The notes below the pieces were generated by a model, which did no database searches, was not told the DNA's origin, and saw only the letters and a program-made list of their open reading frames with translations. 64,000 nucleotides of DNA from Planctomyces sp. SH-PL62 (GTDB lineage Bacteria; Planctomycetota; Planctomycetia; Isosphaerales; Isosphaeraceae), in contig NZ_CP011273.1 of assembly GCF_001610895.1 (NCBI RefSeq), positions 6,386,001 to 6,450,000 on the forward strand, read 5' to 3'. Positions 1 to 7,141 of the stretch are shown here, in pieces (position 1 is the stretch's first letter; each line of letters opens with the position of its first letter). Both the position numbers and the translations under genes were made by a program.

Positions 1-264
1 GGCCCGTTCGCGTGGTCGATGACCGGCGAGGCGTTCCGGGTCTGGGCCGTGCTGCCGCTCGTCTACCTCGGCGCGTTCGCCAGCGGCCTCCGCCCGGCGC
101 GCTGGTTCGGCTCGCGGCTGCTGCCGCTGGCGGCGGTCGCCCTCCCCGCCTCGATCGCCGCCCTCGCGCCGAACTGGCGTCTGATCGGCCTGCCGACCCT
201 GGCGCTCGCGGCCGCGGCGTTCGTGGTCGTCATCCTCCGGGAGGCCGAGACGCGGGATTATTGA
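1..264 (+). CDS. C-terminal end of a membrane protein (cut by the window edge)
   Basis: The reading frame is open from the first base and ends at a TGA at 262-264, so only about the last 87 residues are present. They are strongly hydrophobic, with two or three likely membrane spans (around residues 14-28, 38-54 and 61-78) separated by short arginine-rich loops, and a charged tail ending REAETRDY. An internal ATG at 19 exists, but the frame continues upstream of it, so this is more likely a truncated gene than a small one. I do not recognise the family. Confidence 0.6.
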   Translation, partial: GPFAWSMTGEAFRVWAVLPLVYLGAFASGLRPARWFGSRLLPLAAVALPASIAALAPNWRLIGLPTLALAAAAFVVVILREAETRDY

Positions 265-617
265 GGGCGGCTCCGGAAAGCCACTCACGGGTAAGGTGCT
301 GGCACCCCTCCCTTTCAGCCTCTTGGTGCTCTTGCAATCCCCGAAAGTCGTACCGCCAAGCATCCTTCTCCCCTTGTGGGGGAAGTCGGCCGAAAGCCGG
401 ATACGGGGGAATCCCACCAGCTTCCGGTCGCGCGTCCCCTCATCCGTCGCGGCGCCTCGTCCCGCGAGAGGAGCAGGATGAACACGTGCTCGCATTCTGG
501 TATTTCCGACAGAGCGGAGAGAAGCGATGGGCCTCGTCCAGACTTCTGAGCGACAGGACGAGGCCCCAGGCGGCCGGGATGATCTCGACGATCCCGGCCG
601 CGTCCGCCGAGAGCCCG
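265..617. other. Intergenic region with one copy of the dispersed palindrome
   Basis: No convincing gene lies here. It separates two converging genes and holds a degenerate copy of the repeat listed at 365-477. Short open frames inside it have no recognisable start signals or motifs. Confidence 0.5.
365..477. repeat. Dispersed imperfect palindrome, copy 1 (degenerate)
   Basis: The left arm (365-409) reads CTTCTCCCCTTGTGGGGGAAG followed by GCCGAAAGCCGGATACGGGGG. The right arm (435-477) starts CCCCTCATCCG and ends in a weak GAGAGGAG half. The order and sequence match the better-preserved copies at 4988-5147 and 27362-27557. It is intergenic and has no coding capacity. Confidence 0.6.
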
Positions 618-1817
618 CTAACCGACCGAAGGCAGGAGGCTGGGCGCCCCACACGGCGTCGGCGCCGTGGAGGAGGGAGGGGGCGAATGAAACCGGCGTC
701 GGAGGGTCGCCATCACCGGCTTCTCGAAATAGAAGGTGGTGGCGGTCGCCAGGATGATCGACGCCGCAATCGCCAGCGCGATGGAAACGATCGGCGAGAG
801 CCCATACCTCTGCGCGTTGTAGATGATATGAAACCCCAGGACCGAATGATTCAAATACAACGAATAAGAGATGGCCCCCAGGAACACCGGAACCTTCCAT
901 CGAAGGACGCCGAGCCGCCCATTCGTGGCCAGCATGACGATAAGCGCCAACACGGCTCCAACGACCAGCTCCTTGCCGGCCTCGTGGCGAGCCGGATCCT
1001 GAGTGTAGGTCGCGAAGAGGCTCAGCACGGCGACGACGACGTAGGCGGGGCGGGGCGTCTCTCGCATTTTGTAGATGAGCACACCGACCAGCATGTAATG
1101 GATGTAGTCGAGCGCCAGGGCGGATCTCAACCAGGGCGACACGGGATTCGGCCGGTAGCGGCAGCAGAGCCCGTCGATCGCGCCGATCACCACGAGGCCG
1201 CAGAGCATCGGGACGATCCAGTCGAGCTTCTTGTAGAAGAGAAGCAGTAGCACGACGACGTAAAACGTCATTTCCAGGCCGAGCGTCCAGTAAGTGCCGC
1301 TGAGCGACGCGATATGAAACCAGCCCTGGACCATCGAAACGTCGGCCGCGGCCCGGCGGAAGAGGCGGCCCCAGCCGATGAATTCTCTTGGGCCCGGCGT
1401 CAGCGCGATCAGGAGCACGACGAACAGCAGGGATGCCCAGTAGGCCGGGTAGAGCCGGATGAAGCGGGACTTCGCGAAGTCAAGGGGATCCCGCTTGCGC
1501 TCGACGCTCATCAAGACCACGAATCCGCTGATCAGGAAGAAGAGCTGGACTCCATACATCCCATATTGGAACGAGAAAGGGAGAGGCGCATTGTAGGAGA
1601 AGAAGTCTCGATAACACGTCGTGTAATGATAGAAGACGACCGCGATGGCGGCGATTCCCCGCAGGCCATCCAGATCGTGGATCCGCATCCCCTTCGGCTT
1701 CGCTTCGAGCGGCGCGACGATGGACGCGGAGGGCGTCGCCGTGAGACTCGCGGCGAGTCTCGTGGGCTCGCCATCGGATTCGCTCAGCGGGATCGCTCGC
1801 TTATTTTGGATTTCCAC
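618..1817 (-). CDS. OafA/YrhL-type membrane O-acyltransferase
   Basis: This 399-residue protein looks like an acyltransferase-3 family member, which moves acyl groups onto surface glycans or lipids at the cytoplasmic membrane. The family signature is clear: the segment HDLDGLRGIAAIAVVFYHY (residues 47-65) carries the conserved catalytic His64. It is followed by about ten hydrophobic spans, FIRLYPAYW in the first loop, SYSLYLNHS near the end, and the usual terminal FEKPV. The start is a GTG at 1817, and the first 45 residues are polar and poorly family-like. An internal ATG at residue 44 is a possible alternative start. It converges with the membrane gene at the left edge. The substrate cannot be told from the sequence. 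Confidence 0.85.
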   Translation of the reverse strand: MEIQNKRAIPLSESDGEPTRLAASLTATPSASIVAPLEAKPKGMRIHDLDGLRGIAAIAVVFYHYTTCYRDFFSYNAPLPFSFQYGMYGVQLFFLISGFVVLMSVERKRDPLDFAKSRFIRLYPAYWASLLFVVLLIALTPGPREFIGWGRLFRRAAADVSMVQGWFHIASLSGTYWTLGLEMTFYVVVLLLLFYKKLDWIVPMLCGLVVIGAIDGLCCRYRPNPVSPWLRSALALDYIHYMLVGVLIYKMRETPRPAYVVVAVLSLFATYTQDPARHEAGKELVVGAVLALIVMLATNGRLGVLRWKVPVFLGAISYSLYLNHSVLGFHIIYNAQRYGLSPIVSIALAIAASIILATATTFYFEKPVMATLRRRFHSPPPSSTAPTPCGAPSLLPSVG

Positions 1818-2439
1818 CGGTCTCTGGGCCTCTAATCTCCGGCGTCGTCATCTCTTTGGGCGAAGACGGACGCGTTCGCCCTCGACCCTGGCTCGACATC
1901 TCCCCCATAACGTCCCCCTCCGAATATTGGACCGTCGTACTGGGCGATTCCTTGCACGAACGACTCGATTCAGCATTGCACCGATTATCAGGATCACCAT
2001 TCGATGCATCTTGACGTCATCCATAGCTCGGCCGTTGCGTCGGCACCTCACGTTCTCGGGCGAGGAACGGGGGGGCGTCGTTCCTAATCGCCGTCGACCT
2101 GAACCCTTCCGGCGAGGCGGGCGCGAAGGTCACGGTCCGCGCGCGCGGACCAAAAAGGCCGACCTGGCCTGGTGCCGTTCGCCCGAGCCTCGATGCGGGT
2201 CGGGAAATGAAGAGCATCGGTTCCGGCACGTTCCGGCCCCGCGCTTTCCATAAGCCCCGGCCGAAACCGGCGGCGATTCATGTCGGGAATGCCGACCCGT
2301 TTTCGAGAAGCTAGCGGTCGAGTCGAGGCCCAGGCCGGAATGGACCGATTGGCGAGTTTCGGGTTTCCGGCCCTGGGTTTCCCGGTAGACTCGCCACCAC
2401 TCAAATCGATCGTCGTACACCTGACAAGGAGTTCTGTCC
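1818..2439. other. Intergenic region, no supported gene
   Basis: About 620 bases lie between the divergent acyltransferase and methyltransferase genes. Open frames on both strands are arginine- and proline-rich, overlap each other and show no motif. The only clear signal is the ribosome-binding site AAGGAG at 2426-2431, just before the methyltransferase. Confidence 0.5.
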
Positions 2440-3462
2440 GTGCCGGAATCCAAGCCCCCCGCCGCGTTGCTGAGCTTGCAGAATCTGATCACGGGCAAGT
2501 GGGTCGCCCAGGCGGTGAGTTTCGCGGCGAAGTTGGGGATCGCCGACTCTCTGAGGGACGGGCCGAAGGGCTGCGACGAGCTGGCCCGGATGAACCAGAT
2601 GGACGCCGACGCGCTCTATCGGGTGCTCCGCGCCCTGGCGAGCGTGGGCGTGTTCGCCGAGCAGGACGACCGCCGGTTCGTCCTGACGCCGACGGCCGAG
2701 TTCCTGCGGTCGGACGTGCCGGGCTCGCTCCGGGCGGTGGCGACGATGGCCGGCGAGGACTGGACGTGGCGCCCCTGGGGCGACCTCTACGGATCCGTGA
2801 AGACCGGCGAGCCGGCCTTCGATCGCGTCTTCGGCTCGCCCGCGTTCGAGTACCTCGCGCGGAACCCGATCGCGGCGACCGTCTTCGACGAGGCCATGAC
2901 CGGCTGGTCGATGCAGAACGCACACGCGGTCGCGGCGGCCTACGACTTCTCCGGGATCGAGACGTTGATGGACGTCGGCGGCGGCCACGGTTATCTGCTC
3001 GCCACGATCCTGGAGCAACGTCCGGCGCTCCGCGGCGTCCTCTTCGAGACGCCCGAGGTGGGCGAGGGGGCCAGGGATCGGCTCGACGCCCGGGGCCTCT
3101 CGGATCGTTGCCGGGTCGTCTCGGGCGACTTCTTCCAGTCGATCCCGGAAGGCGCCGACGCCTGCATCCTCAAGAGCGTCATCCACGACTGGGACGACGC
3201 CCGCGCCACGATCATCCTCAAGCACTGCGCCCGGGCCGTGGGCCGGGGGGGGCGGGTGCTGCTGGCGGAGATGATCGTCCCGCCCGGCGACGGCCCCCAC
3301 CCCGCCAAGCTGCTCGACCTGGAGATGCTCGTCATGGTCGGAGGCCGCGAGCGGACCGGCGACCAGTTCCGCGAGCTGCTCGCCGGCGCCGGGATCCGGC
3401 TCGCCAGGATCGTCCCCACCGCCTCACCGATGTGCGTCGTCGAGGGCGTCGTGGAGGGCTGA
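2440..3462 (+). CDS. SAM-dependent O-methyltransferase (plant COMT/ASMT-like family)
   Basis: This 340-residue enzyme methylates a hydroxyl group of a small, probably aromatic, substrate using S-adenosylmethionine. An N-terminal helical dimerisation/winged-helix domain (residues 10-95) precedes the Rossmann domain. The SAM motif DVGGGHG is at 178-184, and the catalytic base H249 sits in the family motif KSVIHDWDD. The C-terminal LLAEMIV strand is also typical. The start is GTG at 2440, with AAGGAG eight bases upstream. Length and domain order match the family. The gene stands alone, so the substrate is unknown. Related bacterial enzymes serve carotenoid, quinone or secondary-metabolite pathways. 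Confidence 0.88.
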   Translation: MPESKPPAALLSLQNLITGKWVAQAVSFAAKLGIADSLRDGPKGCDELARMNQMDADALYRVLRALASVGVFAEQDDRRFVLTPTAEFLRSDVPGSLRAVATMAGEDWTWRPWGDLYGSVKTGEPAFDRVFGSPAFEYLARNPIAATVFDEAMTGWSMQNAHAVAAAYDFSGIETLMDVGGGHGYLLATILEQRPALRGVLFETPEVGEGARDRLDARGLSDRCRVVSGDFFQSIPEGADACILKSVIHDWDDARATIILKHCARAVGRGGRVLLAEMIVPPGDGPHPAKLLDLEMLVMVGGRERTGDQFRELLAGAGIRLARIVPTASPMCVVEGVVEG

Positions 3463-3791
3463 CGGGCCTGCGGAGGCGTCGGGGTAAAAGCGGGCGAGGC
3501 GCACCGATTCCTTGGCGCCCCGCCCGCCCGGGGAGTGTTTCAAGAGGGTGATCGCGGGGGGACGGGCGGACTCTTGGGATGAAGACTTGTGGGGGCGTTC
3601 CGGCCGTCCCGCCTCGGCGGTCGGCTGTATTATGCCTCCCCCGCGACGGAACGCAAATCGACGCGAGGGGATTCGCCGGGATTCGTCGCGAAGCCGGGCG
3701 CGAGGCCGGGCCGCGAGGTTGATCCGGGGGTCCGCGCGGGCGTAAACTGCGTCCTGGACGGGTTCCCCGTAGGCCTCTCCCTGTCACCCGG
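3463..3791. other. Intergenic region, no supported gene
   Basis: About 330 GC-rich bases separate two genes read in the same direction. A TATTAT hexamer at 3628-3633 resembles a -10 box but has no convincing -35 partner. Nothing else was recognised. Confidence 0.4.
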
Positions 3792-3809
3792 ATGAATGAA
3801 GACATCGCC

Positions 3810-4952
3810 ATGAGACGAACACGCCCCACGCTCGCGGGAATCCTCGCGACCGCCGCAATCGCCCTCGCCGGCGCGACGCTCGGGACGCCTTCCCGGGCCG
3901 AGGACGGCCCCTGGCCCGTCGCGAAGGCCGCCGCCTGGGGCGAGGCCCACCCCTGGCTCGTCGGCTGCAACTACTGCCCGAGCACGGCCATCAATCAACT
4001 GGAGATGTGGCAGGCCGAGACCTTCGACCCGGCCACCATCGACCGCGAGCTGGGCTGGGCCCATGACCTGGGCTTCAACAGCATGCGCGTGTTCCTCCAC
4101 GACATCCCCTACAAGCAGGACCCCGAGGGCTTCCTCAAGCGGATCGACCAGTTCCTGGAGATCGCCGCCCGCCACGAGATCGGCGCCATGATCGTCCTCT
4201 TCGACGGCGTCTGGGACACCGACCCCAAGCCCGGCAAGCAGCGCGACCCGAAGCCCGGCCTGCACAACTCGGGATGGGTCCAGGGCCCCGGCCGCGCGAT
4301 CCTCGGCGACCCCGCTCGCCACGACGAGTTGAAGGATTACGTCGTCGGCGTCGTCGGCCGCTTCAAGGACGACCCCCGCGTCCACGCCTGGGACCTGTTC
4401 AACGAGGCCGACAACCCCAACACCAACAGCTACGGCTCCACCGAGCTGAAGGACAAGCGCGACCGCGCCTGGGACCTCCTCCGGAAGACGCTCGCCTGGA
4501 TCCGCCCGCTGGACCCCAGCCAGCCCCTCACCATGGGACTCTGGACCGGCGACCTCACCGACCCGGCGAAGCTGTCGCCCTTCAACAAGTTCCAGATCGA
4601 GCAGTCCGACGTCATCACCTTCCACAACTACAACCCGCCCGCGAAGATGAAGGCCGACGTCGACGCCCTGAAGAAGTACGGCCGACCCGTCCTCTGCACC
4701 GAGTACATGGCCCGCCCCAACGGCAGCCGGTTCGACCCGCTCCTCGGCTACCTCAAGGCCGAGAAGGTCGGCGCGTACAACTGGGGCTTCATCGACGGCA
4801 AGAGCCAGACCATCTACCCGTGGGACTCGTGGAAGAAGCCCTACGACGGCGAGCCCCCCGTCTGGTTCCACGACATCCTCCGCACCAACGGCCAGCCCTA
4901 CGACCAGGCCGAGGTGGACTACATCAAGTCCGTCACCGGCGCGAAGAAGTAA
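3810..4952 (+). CDS. Secreted GH5-like glycoside hydrolase
   Basis: The protein is an exported TIM-barrel glycosidase, probably acting on beta-linked plant or algal polysaccharide. Numbering from an upstream in-frame ATG at 3792, residues 7-36 form a signal peptide ending PSRA. The acid/base glutamate is E205 in WDLFNEAD, and the nucleophile is E304 in LCTEYMARP. The two sit about 100 residues apart at the barrel strand ends, as in clan GH-A. FHNY (strand 6) and WGFIDG (strand 8) also fit. I chose ATG 3810 because the signal peptide begins cleanly there, but the ATG at 3792 cannot be excluded. The exact subfamily and substrate are not resolvable by eye. Confidence 0.8.
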   Translation: MRRTRPTLAGILATAAIALAGATLGTPSRAEDGPWPVAKAAAWGEAHPWLVGCNYCPSTAINQLEMWQAETFDPATIDRELGWAHDLGFNSMRVFLHDIPYKQDPEGFLKRIDQFLEIAARHEIGAMIVLFDGVWDTDPKPGKQRDPKPGLHNSGWVQGPGRAILGDPARHDELKDYVVGVVGRFKDDPRVHAWDLFNEADNPNTNSYGSTELKDKRDRAWDLLRKTLAWIRPLDPSQPLTMGLWTGDLTDPAKLSPFNKFQIEQSDVITFHNYNPPAKMKADVDALKKYGRPVLCTEYMARPNGSRFDPLLGYLKAEKVGAYNWGFIDGKSQTIYPWDSWKKPYDGEPPVWFHDILRTNGQPYDQAEVDYIKSVTGAKK

Positions 4953-4987
4953 GAGCCCGGACGCCGTCGGATTTCACGCCCGTCCGG

Positions 4988-5147
4988 CCGTCGCGACCAT
5001 GACTTCCCCCCCGGTGGGGGAAGGTGGCCGAAGGCCGGATGAGGGGGACCATCATCGCGGTCGAGTCGAATAGCCGACGGTTTCCGTGCTCGTCTCCCCC
5101 TCATCCGGCCCTGCGGGCCACCTTCCCCCGCGAGGGGGGAAGGACGT
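4988..5147. repeat. Dispersed imperfect palindrome, copy 2 (best preserved)
   Basis: The left arm starts CCGTCGCGACCATGACTTCC, passes through GGTGGGGGAAGGTGGCC and GAAGGCCGGATGAGGGGG, and ends near 5048. The right arm (5093-5147) is its approximate reverse complement, CCCCCTCATCCGGCC to GAGGGGGGAAGGACG. About 45 unrelated bases separate the arms. The whole unit could fold into a long hairpin. It fills the gap between two genes read in the same direction and encodes nothing. Confidence 0.75.
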
Positions 5148-5213
5148 CGTTCGGTCCGCCAGCCCTCCTTCCGAGACAGACTCCAAACGCGTGACAAAAA
5201 CCGAGGGCCGCGC

Positions 5214-6260
5214 ATGAGCACCGTCATCCGGCCCCTGGCCGAGGCCGACCTGGAGGCGCTCTCGCGGTTCCTGACGGCGGGCTTCCAGACCCCGGCCGAC
5301 GCCGAGTTCGCGGCCGTCGACCTCCTGCGCTGGAAGTTCCTGGACCCCCGCGACGACGCCCCCGGCCCCCGGAGCTTCGTGGCGGTCGACGAATCGACCG
5401 GCGCGATCGTGGGGCACGTCGGCGTCTGCCCGACCGCCTTCGCCGCGCCGGGCCTCGACGCCGCCGTCCCCGCACTCCACATGATCGACTGGCTGGGCTC
5501 GCGCGAGCACCGCTCGGTCGGCGCCAGCCTGATGCGCCGGGCGCACGAGACGGCCCCGGTCCAGTTCGGCCTGGGGGGGAGCCGGGCCGGACGCGCCGTC
5601 ATCAAACGCGGGGGATATGAACCGATGTCCCCGGTCTTTGTTTACGAGCGGCTCCTGAGCCCGCTCCGGCGGCTCCGCGCCGGCGGCCTCGCCCCGAAGT
5701 CGGCCGCGAGGGCGGCGCGCGACGTCGCCCGAGGTCTCGTCCATCGCCCCGGTCGGCCGGCCCTCCGCCTGGAGCTGGAGCCGGTCTCGTCGTTCGGGAC
5801 GGAGGTCGTCGAGGTCGTCCGCGGGGCCTCGCGCACCGCCGTGGTCACGGCCCGCACGCCCGAGCGGCTGAATTACGCCCTGCGACACCCGCGACGGAAG
5901 CCGTCGGGCTTCCTGTTCCGTGATGCGGATGGCCGCGTCCGGGGCTTCGCCCTCGCCACCCTCCCGCCGGGCGACGGCGGCCGGCTCGTCCTCGGGCGCG
6001 TCGCCGACCTGCTGCTCGACGACGACGACCCTGACGCCTGGCACGGCGCTCTGCTCCTCCTCTCTCGGGAGATGGGCCAACTCGGCGCCGACGTCGCCCA
6101 GGCGTTCGCCTCGCCCCCCTGGATCGTCGAGGCTCTCCGACGCGCCGGGTTCGTCGCGCGCCACCCCCTGGACTTCAACCTCCGCGACCGCGAGTCGCTC
6201 CTCCCCCACGACGCGACCTTCTATCTCACGCCGATCGAAGCGGACTACGCTTATACCTGA
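5214..6260 (+). CDS. GNAT-superfamily acetyltransferase, two-domain
   Basis: This 348-residue cytosolic protein looks like an acyl-CoA-dependent N-acetyltransferase. The N-terminal half (residues 1-150) begins with the GNAT strand STVIRPLAEADLEAL, then has FVAVDESTGAIVGHVGVCP and the helix after WLGSREHRSVGASLMRRAHE, which occupies the acetyl-CoA-binding region. The C-terminal half (about 185-345) contains a second, weaker GNAT-like pattern (FLFRDADGRVRGFALATL). Such tandem arrangements occur in acetyltransferases that modify sugars or peptidoglycan precursors, but no substrate can be assigned here. The ATG at 5214 follows a palindromic repeat. The next gene starts about 150 bases downstream. 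Confidence 0.7.
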   Translation: MSTVIRPLAEADLEALSRFLTAGFQTPADAEFAAVDLLRWKFLDPRDDAPGPRSFVAVDESTGAIVGHVGVCPTAFAAPGLDAAVPALHMIDWLGSREHRSVGASLMRRAHETAPVQFGLGGSRAGRAVIKRGGYEPMSPVFVYERLLSPLRRLRAGGLAPKSAARAARDVARGLVHRPGRPALRLELEPVSSFGTEVVEVVRGASRTAVVTARTPERLNYALRHPRRKPSGFLFRDADGRVRGFALATLPPGDGGRLVLGRVADLLLDDDDPDAWHGALLLLSREMGQLGADVAQAFASPPWIVEALRRAGFVARHPLDFNLRDRESLLPHDATFYLTPIEADYAYT

Positions 6261-6412
6261 GGGAGCCCCCCTTGCGCGATCGCACCCTGGCATCGGCCGG
6301 GCGATCGGCGCATACTCGGGACGACGGCGGGCTTCGACGGGTCTCCGCCGTCGCGACGCGCGGTCGACCCTCGGCCGCCCCCGGACGACCTGTCGCGAAG
6401 GGGAACCCGGCG

Positions 6413-7069
6413 ATGAACATCCCGACGACCGTCCTGGCCGCCGCCCTCCTGCTCCTCGCACCGACGTTGACGTTCGCCCAGGGCGTGGGCCTCCAGAAGC
6501 CCGCCCTGCCGAAAGACGAAGGGGAGAAGCGGATCCTGGAGGCGATCGCCGACGCCCGCAAGGGCCAGCGCTACGCCAACGTCTCCGACGCCGACGGCCG
6601 GCTCATGCGGCAGCTCGTCGAGGCGGTGAACGCCAAGCGGGTCGTCGAGCTGGGGACCTCGACGGGCGAGTCGGGCCTCTACTTCTCGCTCGCCCTGCGC
6701 AAGACGGGGGGCAAGCTCTACACCTACGACATCGACCCCGGCCGCGTGGAGGTCGCCAAGGCGAACTTCAAGAAGGCCGGCGTCGAAGACCTGATCGTCG
6801 TCACCCTGGGCGACGCCCACGAGACGGCCCCCAAGAACACCGAACCCATCGACGTCCTCTTCATCGACGCCGAGAAGCCCGGCTACGACGCCTACCTCCG
6901 CGAGCTGCTCCCCCTGGTCCGCCCCGGCGGCCTGATCCTCGCCCACAACATGCGCCAGCCGGAGCCCAACCCCCGGTACATCGAGGCGATCACCACCAAC
7001 CCCGACCTCGACACCTCGTTCGTCCTCATGGAAGGCGCCGGGCTGGGCGTCACCCTCAAGAAGCGTTGA
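6413..7069 (+). CDS. Exported class I SAM-dependent O-methyltransferase
   Basis: The 218-residue protein has a signal peptide (MNIPTTVLAAALLLLAPTLTFAQ) followed by a small COMT-type methyltransferase domain. VVELGTSTGESGLYF is the SAM-binding loop, YTYDIDPGRVEVA carries the acidic ribose ligand, and VLFIDAEKPGYDAYL holds the metal/catalytic aspartate region. GGLILAHNM closes the fold. I chose ATG 6413 because it gives a clean signal peptide, and the frame upstream looks non-coding. A periplasmic methyltransferase is unusual because SAM is cytosolic. Homologous exported forms are common in planctomycetes, and their role is unclear to me. Confidence 0.8.
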   Translation: MNIPTTVLAAALLLLAPTLTFAQGVGLQKPALPKDEGEKRILEAIADARKGQRYANVSDADGRLMRQLVEAVNAKRVVELGTSTGESGLYFSLALRKTGGKLYTYDIDPGRVEVAKANFKKAGVEDLIVVTLGDAHETAPKNTEPIDVLFIDAEKPGYDAYLRELLPLVRPGGLILAHNMRQPEPNPRYIEAITTNPDLDTSFVLMEGAGLGVTLKKR

Positions 7070-7141
7070 GGCGCCTTCGGAGCGTCAGGACCTCGCCGTT
7101 CGAGTCGGCCTCCAGAATCGACGTGCAGGACGAGTGAACTG